From Methylobacterium sp. 2A (GTDB lineage: Bacteria; Pseudomonadota; Alphaproteobacteria; Rhizobiales; Beijerinckiaceae), in NCBI RefSeq assembly GCF_009806555.1, contig NZ_VUOK01000030.1:726-40235 (forward strand): a stretch of 39,510 bases of DNA, in the 5' to 3' direction. The notes under the pieces were generated by a model, which worked only from the letters and a program-made list of their open reading frames with translations, had not been told where the DNA came from and did not search any database. Position numbers and translations under genes: made by a program. Positions 32,952-39,397 of this stretch are shown in pieces; position 1 is the first letter of the stretch, and each line of letters begins with the position of its first letter.

Positions 32952-32972
32952 CGCATATGTCTGACATATGCG
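32952..32972. promoter_or_regulatory. Perfect 21-bp palindrome, probable operator of the ytfQRT-yjfF operon
   Basis: Two 10-base arms, CGCATATGTC and GACATATGCG, surround a single central T. They are AT-rich in a GC-rich region and centred about 59 bp before the ytfQ start codon. The core ATGTC-T-GACAT resembles operators of FadR-type GntR regulators (variants of GTnnnAC with flanking symmetry). No GntR gene is in the window, so the regulator must be encoded elsewhere. Confidence 0.7.
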
Positions 32973-33050
32973 AGACGCGCTGAATAGCCGCAGGGAGGGA
33001 ACATGTCACCCTGACGCATCGTGAGACGCGCACCGGGGTGTTTCAGATCG

Positions 33051-33070
33051 CCAAACTTGTCTGAGTTTGG
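33051..33070 (-). terminator. Inverted repeat between paoC and ytfQ
   Basis: CCAAACT and AGTTTGG flank a 6-base spacer, 18 bp after the paoC stop on the minus strand. No T-run follows, so it would be a weak terminator. It also contains TGTCTGA, the core of the nearby 21-bp palindrome, so a second regulator site is an alternative. Confidence 0.45.
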
Positions 33071-33087
33071 GCGTCCGGCCGCCGGGA

Positions 33088-35349
33088 TCAGCCGAGCAGC
33101 TTGTCGAGCGTGATCGGCATCGCGCGCACCCGCACGCCGGTGGCGTGCCAGACCGCGTTGGCGATGGCCCCCACCGTGCCGGTGATGCCGATCTCGCCGA
33201 CGCCCTTCACGCCGAGGTTGTTCACCACCGCGTCGTCCTCGTGGACGAGGATCGCCTCCAGGGCGGGCACGTCCGCGTTCACCGGCACGTGGTACTCGGC
33301 GAGGTTGTCGTTGAGGAAGCGGCCGGTGCGCGGGTCCATCTCGGCCCGCTCGTGGAGCGCGAAGGACAGGCCCCAGATCATCCCGCCGTAATACTGGCTC
33401 CGGACCAGCCGCGGGTTGATCACCCGGCCCGCCGCGAAGGCGCCGACGAGGCGGCTCACCCGGATCTGGCCGAGATCGGGATCGACCTTCACCTCGGCGA
33501 AGACCGCCCCGTGGGCGTGCATGGCGTAGGCCGCCTGCGCGGCCGGATCGGCCCCGGCCTTGCCCCGCCCCTCGATGCTGGCCCGGCCGGCCCGCTTGAG
33601 GATATCGGTGACGGACTCGCTCCGGCTCGGATCGTCGCGCCGGGTCAGGCGCCCGTCGGCGGCGGTCACCCCGGCATTGCCGGCGCCGTAGAGCGGGGAG
33701 GCGGGGTCGTTGGTGGCGAGATCCGCGAGCTGGCGGATCACGTCGGCGGCGGCCGCGTGGATCGCGCCGCCAGCGGTCGCGGTGTGGCCGGAGCCGCCCG
33801 CGATGCCGGCATTCGGCAGGTCCGAAGACCCCATCCGGAAGGTGAGGGCCTCCATCCCGATCCCGAGCCCGTCGGCGGCGATCTGGGCGAGCGCCGTCCA
33901 CGAGCCCTGGCCCATGTCGATCGCCCCGAGTTCCACCGTGCCGGTGCCGTCGGCGCGGATCTCGGCCCGGGCTAGCCCCTCGAAGATCAGCGCCGGGAAG
34001 GTGGCGGTGCCCATGCCGGTGCCGACCAGGAACCCGTCCCTGTCGCGCGTCTGGCGGGGCTGGAGCGGGCGTCCGGCCCAGCCGAAGGCCTCGGCGCCGC
34101 GCCGGTAGCACTCCCGCAGAGCCTTCGAGGAGAACGGCTTGCCGGTGATCGGCTCGACCTCGGCGTAATTGGCGAGCCGGAAGTCCAGCGGGTCCATGCC
34201 GAGTTCGAAGGCCATCTCGTCCAGCGCGCTCTCCAGGGCGACGCTGCCGGTGGCCTCGCCGGGCGCGCGCATGAACAGCGGCGTGCCGGTGTCGAGGCGC
34301 ACCGCCTCGTGCCGGATCGCGAGGGCCGGGCTGGCGTAGAGCGTGCTGGTCGCCCGGCCCGCCGGCTCGAAGAAATCGTCGAAGCTCGACGAAGCGGTGA
34401 GGATGTGGTGGTCGAGGGCCGTCAGCTTGCCGGCGGCGTCGGTGCCGAGGCGGAGCGTCTGCCGGGTCGGGCCGCGATGGCCCATCGGGCCGTACATCTG
34501 GCTCCGGGTCGGCACGAGCTTCACCGGCCGGCCCACGAGCTTGGCCGCCATGCAGGCCAGCACCTGCGGCCCGGCGGGCACGCCCTTCGAGCCGAAGCCG
34601 CCGCCGAGATAGGGGCTCTCGATATGGATGTCCTCGGGGCTGATGCCGAAGAGCCCGGCGAGCCTTGCCTGCGACATGGCGAGCGCCTGGGTCGGCATGA
34701 ACAGCGAGAGCCGGTCCCCGTCCCAGCTGGCGACCGCCGCGTGCGGCTCCATGGCGTTGTGGTACTGGGCCGGCGTCTCGTAGGTGGCGGCGATTCTTTT
34801 GGACGCAGAAGCGAGCCCGGCCTCGACGTCGCCGTCGGACTCGGCCGGGGGCGCGCCGACGCCCACGGAGGGCGGCGAGAACACGTCGCCCGCATCGAGG
34901 CCGATCCGCGGAGTCTCGGCCGCGTAGGTCGGGGCGAGCAGCCGGGCGCCTTCGGTGGCCGCCTCCAGGGTCTCGGCGATCACCACGGCGATCGGCTGGT
35001 TGGCGTAGCGGACGCGGTCGTTCTGCAGGAGGTCGAGGCGGAAGGTGAACGGGCCGTCCTTGGCGTCCGGGTCCTTGGCGAGCTTCGGGGCGTTCTGCGG
35101 GGTCATCACCGCCACGACGCCGGGATGCGCCTCGGCGGCGGCCACGTCGAGGCCGGTGACGCGGCCCTTCGCGATCCGCGCGACGCAGAGCGCCGCGTGG
35201 AGCGTGCCGGGGGGCAGGTTGTCGGCTGAGAAGCGGGCCTGACCGGTCACCTTGAGCGGGCCGTCGCGCCGGGTGAGCGGCTGGCCGATGCTGGAGCCGT
35301 GGCGGATGCCGCCGGCGGGGAGGTTCGTGGGCGAGGCGGTCGCGGTCAT
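33088..35349 (-). CDS. paoC: Aldehyde oxidoreductase molybdenum-binding subunit, PaoC type
   Basis: The 753-residue xanthine-oxidase-family large subunit binds the molybdenum cofactor and oxidises aldehydes to acids using water. The first 125 residues are the a/b hammerhead (LTRRDGPLKVTGQARFSAD at the start). Cofactor-binding segments include LGGGFGSKG, RAPGEATGSVALESALDE and AIDMGQGSWTALAQI. The catalytic base is Glu719 in GVGEIGITG near the C-terminus. Size and segments fit E. coli PaoC (YagR). ATG 35349 has GAGGAG six bases upstream. It is the third gene of the paoA-paoB-paoC operon but is separated from paoB by a 214-bp gap that holds a mosaic repeat. The PaoD-type maturation chaperone is not in the window. 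Confidence 0.9.
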   Translation of the reverse strand: MTATASPTNLPAGGIRHGSSIGQPLTRRDGPLKVTGQARFSADNLPPGTLHAALCVARIAKGRVTGLDVAAAEAHPGVVAVMTPQNAPKLAKDPDAKDGPFTFRLDLLQNDRVRYANQPIAVVIAETLEAATEGARLLAPTYAAETPRIGLDAGDVFSPPSVGVGAPPAESDGDVEAGLASASKRIAATYETPAQYHNAMEPHAAVASWDGDRLSLFMPTQALAMSQARLAGLFGISPEDIHIESPYLGGGFGSKGVPAGPQVLACMAAKLVGRPVKLVPTRSQMYGPMGHRGPTRQTLRLGTDAAGKLTALDHHILTASSSFDDFFEPAGRATSTLYASPALAIRHEAVRLDTGTPLFMRAPGEATGSVALESALDEMAFELGMDPLDFRLANYAEVEPITGKPFSSKALRECYRRGAEAFGWAGRPLQPRQTRDRDGFLVGTGMGTATFPALIFEGLARAEIRADGTGTVELGAIDMGQGSWTALAQIAADGLGIGMEALTFRMGSSDLPNAGIAGGSGHTATAGGAIHAAAADVIRQLADLATNDPASPLYGAGNAGVTAADGRLTRRDDPSRSESVTDILKRAGRASIEGRGKAGADPAAQAAYAMHAHGAVFAEVKVDPDLGQIRVSRLVGAFAAGRVINPRLVRSQYYGGMIWGLSFALHERAEMDPRTGRFLNDNLAEYHVPVNADVPALEAILVHEDDAVVNNLGVKGVGEIGITGTVGAIANAVWHATGVRVRAMPITLDKLLG

Positions 35350-35399
35350 GCGGGTCTCCTCAGATGGATGAAACCGGTGCGCGGAATCACGAAAGTCAT

Positions 35400-35540
35400 G
35401 GTTTCGAAAGGACCGCGTCCTTTCGCGGGTGCAGGGCAGAGCCCTGCGGACGGCCCTCCCACCCCCTTCGAGGGGTGGGAGGGCCGTTCGTCGGGGTTTC
35501 ACCCCGACACCCCACCAAAGGGCCGCGCCCTTTGGGAACC
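35400..35540 (+). repeat. Mosaic palindromic repeat, copy 4
   Basis: Hairpins in order: CGAAAGGAC-CGC-GTCCTTTCG (35405-35425), GCAGGGC-AGA-GCCCTGC (35431-35447), a perfect 16-bp stem at 35450-35465/35472-35487, GTCGGGG-TTTCA-CCCCGAC (around 35490-35508), and CCAAAGGGC/GCCCTTTGG (to 35534), ending GGGAACC. It starts GGTTTC. Its layout equals copy 2 but the central stem is unrelated in sequence. It lies inside the pao operon, 24 bp after the paoB stop and 50 bp before the paoC start. Confidence 0.92.
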
Positions 35541-35563
35541 CCGTGTCGGCCTGGCCACACGGG

Positions 35564-36607
35564 TCAGACGATGCCGAACGGGGAGGCGGGGAGCGCCGGG
35601 ATCCGGGCGGGCGTGCCCGCAGCGGCTTGGGCGAGGGCGCGGATCGCCACCCGGCGGGCCAGTTCGATCTTGAAGGCGTTGGCCTCCCCGGTGGGCTTGG
35701 CGCCGGCGAGCGCGGCATCGGCGGCCTTGGCGTAGGCCTCGGGCGACGGCGCCTGTCCGGCGAGCGCGGCCTCGGCCTCCGCCACCCGCCAGGGCTTCAG
35801 CGCCAGCCCGCCGAAGGCGAGGCGGGCCTGCCCGATCCGGCCGCCGGCCTCCAGGGTGAGGGCCGCCGCCGCCGAGACAACCGCGAAGGCGTAGGAGGTG
35901 CGGTCGCGGACCTTGAGATAGCGGGCATGGCCCCGGAAGGAGGCCGCCTCGGGGGGCAGGCGCAGGGCGGTGATCAGCTCGCCGGGCCTCAGGTCGGTCT
36001 CCCGCTCCGGGTGGTCGCCGGGCAGGTGGTGGAAGGCGGTGAGCGGCACCTCGCGGGCGCCGTCCGGCCCGGCGATCTCCACCACCGCGTCGAGGGCGGC
36101 GAGGGGCACGCAGAAATCGGACGGGTGGGTGGCGATGCAGTGCGCGCTCCACCCCTGGACGGCATGGATGCGGGTGGCGTGCCCCAGGGCCGCGCAGCCG
36201 GAGCCCGGCGCCCGCTTGTTGCAGGGCGATACGGCGTCGGTGAAGTATTGGCAGCGGGTGCGCTGCATCAGGTTGCCGCCGACGGTGGCGGCGTTGCGCA
36301 ATTGCGCCGAGGCACCGGCCAGCAGGGCCTCGGCCACCATCGGGTAGGTTTTGGCGAAGGTGGGATCGTAGGCGAGGTCGCTGTTGCGCACCAGGGCGCC
36401 GACCCGGGTGGCGCCGTCCGGCAGCCGCTCGATCGCCGAGAGGCCGGGCAGGCGGGTGATGTCGACGACGCGCTCGGGGGTGGCGACGCCGCCCTTCATC
36501 AGGTCGACGAGATTCGTGCCGGCCGCGAGGAAGGCGGTGCCCGGAACCTGCCCGGCCGCCACGGCCTCCGGCACGCTCGCCGGGCGGATGTAATCGAAGG
36601 TCCTCAC
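35564..36607 (-). CDS. paoB: Aldehyde oxidoreductase FAD-binding subunit with extra iron-sulfur site, PaoB type
   Basis: The 347-residue FAD subunit passes electrons from the iron-sulfur protein to an acceptor. FAD-binding motifs are AAGTNLVDLMKGG (residues 29-40) and the second loop ATVGGNLMQRTRC. After it, Cys119, Cys129, Cys138 and Cys157 lie in an insertion (RTRCQYF, SPCNKRAPGSGC, SAHCIAT). This matches the [4Fe-4S] loop that distinguishes E. coli PaoB and 4-hydroxybenzoyl-CoA reductase from ordinary xanthine dehydrogenases. The start is GTG 36607, which overlaps the paoA stop (GTGA). Length is normal. Acts in the cytoplasm here if the complex has no Tat signal. Confidence 0.9.
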   Translation of the reverse strand: MRTFDYIRPASVPEAVAAGQVPGTAFLAAGTNLVDLMKGGVATPERVVDITRLPGLSAIERLPDGATRVGALVRNSDLAYDPTFAKTYPMVAEALLAGASAQLRNAATVGGNLMQRTRCQYFTDAVSPCNKRAPGSGCAALGHATRIHAVQGWSAHCIATHPSDFCVPLAALDAVVEIAGPDGAREVPLTAFHHLPGDHPERETDLRPGELITALRLPPEAASFRGHARYLKVRDRTSYAFAVVSAAAALTLEAGGRIGQARLAFGGLALKPWRVAEAEAALAGQAPSPEAYAKAADAALAGAKPTGEANAFKIELARRVAIRALAQAAAGTPARIPALPASPFGIV

Positions 36608-37095
36608 GCCGCGTCCACCCGGTGCTCCGTGCGGGAAGCCGCGTCCTGAACCGCATCGAGGATGCCGGCATAGGCGCCGCAGCGGCAGAGATTGCCGCTC
36701 ATGCCCTCGCGGATGCGCTCGGGATCGGTGCCGGCCTGCCCCTCACGGATCAGGCCGACCGCGCTCATGATCTGGCCGGGGGTGCAGAAGCCGCACTGGA
36801 AGCCGTCATGGGCGATGAAGGCCGCCTGGACCGGGTGCAGCCGGTCGCCCTCGGCGAGCCCCTCGATGGTCAGGATCTCGGCGCCGTCGAGGCTCGCGGC
36901 GAGAGTCAGGCAGCTGTTGATGCGCCGCCCGTCCACCAGCACCGTGCAGGCGCCGCACTGGCCGCGGTCGCAGCCCTTCTTGGCGCCGGTCAGGCCGAGG
37001 CGCTCGCGCAGGAGGTCGAGGAGGGTCACCCGCGGATCGTCGAGGGCGATCTCGCGCGGCTGCCCGTTCAGGGTGAGCCTGAGGGGGATGGTCAT
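36604..37095 (-). CDS. paoA: Aldehyde oxidoreductase [2Fe-2S] subunit, PaoA type
   Basis: The 163-residue iron-sulfur subunit has a plant-ferredoxin-type cluster (GCDRGQCGACTVLVDGRRINSC is the region, residues about 41-62) and a second four-cysteine helical cluster (FQCGFCTPGQ and NLCRCGAY). It relays electrons from the molybdenum centre to FAD. E. coli PaoA carries a long Tat signal peptide. Here the protein begins directly at the fold (MTIPLRLTLNGQPRE), so the complex is predicted to stay in the cytoplasm. ATG 37095 has GGAG nine bases upstream. It is the first gene of the operon; two inverted repeats lie in the promoter region. Confidence 0.92.
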   Translation of the reverse strand: MTIPLRLTLNGQPREIALDDPRVTLLDLLRERLGLTGAKKGCDRGQCGACTVLVDGRRINSCLTLAASLDGAEILTIEGLAEGDRLHPVQAAFIAHDGFQCGFCTPGQIMSAVGLIREGQAGTDPERIREGMSGNLCRCGAYAGILDAVQDAASRTEHRVDAA

Positions 37096-37172
37096 GGGGT
37101 CCGGCTCCGCGAAGGCTGGAACCGTTTCAGATAGCTGGGCCGGACTCCGCGGCGAGACCTTGAGCGGAGGAC

Positions 37173-37216
37173 GATGTGCGCAACATCACGGTGCGCATAG
37201 GGTGCGCTGCTATGCG
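37173..37216 (-). promoter_or_regulatory. Two inverted repeats upstream of the pao operon
   Basis: GATGT-GCGCA-ACATC (37173-37187) is followed by CGCATAG-N9-CTATGCG (37194-37216). They lie 78-121 bp before the paoA start, the usual place for activator or repressor sites. GTGCGCA-like words recur in both. No regulator gene is adjacent. Confidence 0.45.
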
Positions 37217-37382
37217 GACTTGACCGGCCGCCGAGACCCGGTTGAAGGCTCCTGGCCGCAAGCCCCGCACGCAGGCGTGCCAAGCCCCCGCGGATCGCAC
37301 AGCCGGCGGCTCATCCGGCTCCGGACGGGGTGACGAAGCCGGGCCGTTCGGGTATCAGTTTGATCGGGGGATTCCCTCCGCC

Positions 37383-37458
37383 GGGCCTGTAGCTCAATGG
37401 TTAGAGCCGACCGCTCATAACGGTCTGGTTGTAGGTTCGAGTCCTACCGGGCCCACCA
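37383..37458 (+). tRNA. tRNA with CAT anticodon (tRNA-Ile2 or elongator tRNA-Met)
   Basis: The 76-nt cloverleaf starts GGGCCTGTAGCTCAATGG and ends CGGGCCC, discriminator A and encoded CCA. The acceptor stem pairs with one G-T wobble. The anticodon stem ACCG/CGGT carries loop CTCATAA, so the anticodon is CAT. The acceptor GGGCCTG and D-arm are more like alphaproteobacterial tRNA-Ile (CAT, lysidine-modified) than elongator Met, but the choice needs the modification context. It is not the initiator, which lacks the first acceptor pair. Confidence 0.9.
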
Positions 37459-37862
37459 ATGTTTTCAATGGTTTAGCATTCTTCCACGGACATCTCTCCA
37501 GTTCACCGAACCTACGGCAACTGGAAAAGGGCTCTGCGCCACCCTTCGCACGTGCCGGGGAGCAACGGAGGCAGCGGCGCGCGCAACAGCAGGCGAGGCG
37601 GCGATCTGATCTTCTCGGATGCCGATGTGCTGTGGCTGGCTGAGAGCCGCGAGCCGATCGAGGTGCCGTAGCTCGCCCAAAGTCGTCCCTGGTTTATGCG
37701 TCTGCCATAGTCGTTTCAACTAGATATCGTCGCGCGACTTTGGGCCAGCCTTCACTGATAAGCGTGTCGGTAAGCAAAAAAGTCCGAAACTAATCTACAT
37801 GAGCTTAGAGGAACGGGGTCTGAGCATAAGCTCTTCCGCCACGTCGCCGCGGAGACGCAGCC
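37459..37862. other. Gene-free, lower-GC stretch after the tRNA
   Basis: About 400 bp downstream of the tRNA 3' end. It is visibly richer in A/T than the flanks and has several stop codons in all frames. An 84-codon minus-strand frame exists but has no ribosome binding site or recognisable domain. Sequence 3' of a tRNA gene is a typical integration scar, but no repeat of the tRNA end was found inside the window. Confidence 0.4.
37801..37833 (+). promoter_or_regulatory. Inverted repeat upstream of the Crp/Fnr gene
   Basis: GAGCTTA (37801-37807) is matched by TAAGCTC (37827-37833). Within it GAGC-ATAA-GCTC forms a small hairpin, and TGAGC occurs twice as a direct repeat. It ends 29 bp before the regulator start. 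It does not match the Fnr or Crp half-site spacing, so autoregulation is only a guess. Confidence 0.3.
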
Positions 37863-38660
37863 ATGTCGAACCTGCTCCTGCGCAAGCTGCAGCGCTATGT
37901 CCGCCTCTCGGAGGCCGATTGCATTTGGCTGGCCGAAGCCTTCGGCCCAGCACGCGCGGTCGCCGCGCGCACCGACATCATCCATGAGGGCGACGATCCG
38001 CGTGCGGTCAATGTCATCGTTGACGGCTGGGCCTGCCGCTACCGGCAGTTCGCAGACGGCCGACGCCAGATCGTCGCGCTCCTCCTGCCGGGCGATCCGT
38101 GCGACCCGCACGTCTTCCACCTCGACGAGATGGACCACACGGTCGGCGCGATCACGCCCGTCATCCTCGGCCAGATCTCCGGCGCCGCGCTCCAGGCGAT
38201 GACGGCCCGCAGCCCGCAGCTCGACCTCGCCTTCCACCGGGAGGCGCTCGCCACCGCGGCGGTGCAGCGCGAATGGACGATCAGCCTGGGCAGCCGCACC
38301 GGCATCGAGCGCCTCGCCCACCTGTTCTGCGAGCTGCACGCGCGGCTGGAGGCGGTGGGTCTGGCCGAGGCCAACACCTGCCCGATGCCGATCACCCAGA
38401 ACGACCTCGGCGACGCGATGGGCCAGACCAGCGTGCACGTCAACCGCACGCTGCAGGAGCTGCGCGGCATGGGACTGATCACCCTGCGCAGCCGGCGCCT
38501 CACCATCCACGACCCGGTCGCGCTTGCCCGGCTCGCCCATTTCGACCCGACCTACCTCCACTTCGTAGCACCCGCCGACCGCACCGTTCCGTGGCGGCGT
38601 GAACCACCCACTCACGACGACCTGGCAGAAATATCCAATAGCCGCGGAGGCCCGGCATGA
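37863..38660 (+). CDS. Crp/Fnr-family transcriptional regulator
   Basis: The 265-residue cytoplasmic regulator has a cyclic-nucleotide-binding-like beta-barrel (residues about 20-125, with IIHEGDDPRAVNVIVDGWACRYR and ALLLPGDPCDPHVF). A long dimer helix is followed by a winged HTH (residues about 175-225, ITQNDLGDAMGQTSVHVNRTLQELRGMGLI). No N-terminal Fnr-type cysteine cluster is present, and the cAMP-binding Arg-Ser pair is not evident, so the ligand is unknown. ATG 37863 opens MSNLLLRKLQRYVRLSEAD. The stop overlaps the next gene as ATGA, coupling it to the HWE kinase. The C-terminal 40 residues extend beyond the usual fold. Confidence 0.88.
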   Translation: MSNLLLRKLQRYVRLSEADCIWLAEAFGPARAVAARTDIIHEGDDPRAVNVIVDGWACRYRQFADGRRQIVALLLPGDPCDPHVFHLDEMDHTVGAITPVILGQISGAALQAMTARSPQLDLAFHREALATAAVQREWTISLGSRTGIERLAHLFCELHARLEAVGLAEANTCPMPITQNDLGDAMGQTSVHVNRTLQELRGMGLITLRSRRLTIHDPVALARLAHFDPTYLHFVAPADRTVPWRREPPTHDDLAEISNSRGGPA

Positions 38661-39397
38661 CAGAGCCCGGTGACATGGCGGACCACATGGCCGACCACAT
38701 GGCGGACCAGCTTGCCGCACTGCGAGCCGACAATGCACGGCTGCGCCGCCTGCTCGACGAGGCCGGCATGCCCGACAGCCTGCGCCACGGGATGCGCAAT
38801 ACGATGGCGATGCTGCGCACGATCATGCATCGGTCGGCTGAGAGCGCCGACGAGATCGACACCTATGTCGCTCATCTGGATGGGCGCTTGAGTGCCATCG
38901 CGAGGGTGCAAACCACGACGGATGTGTTCGGCGAGGCGGACCTGCATACCCTCGCCTCGGACGAGCTGATGGCCCACCTCGTGCGCGAGGGCGAGCAGGC
39001 CGCGATTGCGGGGCCGCGCGTGCGGCTCCGGCCGAGGGCGGCGCTCGTCATGGCGCTGGCGCTCCACGAGCTGACGAGTAACGGGATCGAGCATGGCTCC
39101 CTTGCGCTCCCGCAAGGGCGGGTGACGGTGACCTGGCAGATCGAGCCGGGCGATCCCGAGCCGGCTCTCGCGCTGACGTGGAAGGAGACGGGGGGCCGCG
39201 CGGTGACGAAGCCCATCCGCCGCGGCTTCGGCACGGCGCTGCTGGAGGAGATGCTGGCTTACGAATTCGAAGCGCAAACAACCCTCACCTACGAGCCCGA
39301 TGGGCTGCGCTGCGCACTCCGCGTCCCGCTCACGGCTCGGATCGGACGCATCCTCACCTCGGACGTGATCCACGACGGTGCCGATGAAGGCGACTAG
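38657..39397 (+). CDS. HWE-family histidine kinase without a recognisable sensor domain
   Basis: The 246-residue kinase has a short N-terminal coiled coil (MADHMADHMADQLAALRADN). It then has the H-box SLRHGMRNTMAMLRTI with phospho-acceptor His44, the N-box ALALHELTSNGIEHGSL (His137, Asn142), the defining W-x-E in LTWKETGG (Trp175, Glu177) and the G-box RRGFGTALLEEML. All HWE elements are intact. There is no PAS, GAF or membrane segment, so input must come from a partner, plausibly the coupled Crp/Fnr protein. The stop TAG overlaps by three bases the stop of the converging IS481-type transposase. The last residues may therefore derive from the element. Confidence 0.85.
   Translation: MTEPGDMADHMADHMADQLAALRADNARLRRLLDEAGMPDSLRHGMRNTMAMLRTIMHRSAESADEIDTYVAHLDGRLSAIARVQTTTDVFGEADLHTLASDELMAHLVREGEQAAIAGPRVRLRPRAALVMALALHELTSNGIEHGSLALPQGRVTVTWQIEPGDPEPALALTWKETGGRAVTKPIRRGFGTALLEEMLAYEFEAQTTLTYEPDGLRCALRVPLTARIGRILTSDVIHDGADEGD
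38675..38710 (+). repeat. Three tandem 12-bp repeats at the kinase N-terminus
   Basis: ATGGCGGACCAC, ATGGCCGACCAC and ATGGCGGACCAG encode Met-Ala-Asp-His, Met-Ala-Asp-His and Met-Ala-Asp-Gln. Each unit begins with ATG, so it offers three in-frame start codons besides 38657. Confidence 0.85.

Noticed and set aside
37465..37719. 84-codon minus-strand frame after the CAT tRNA
   Set aside because: No ribosome binding site, no domain and a composition typical of non-coding sequence; kept only as a gene-free stretch.
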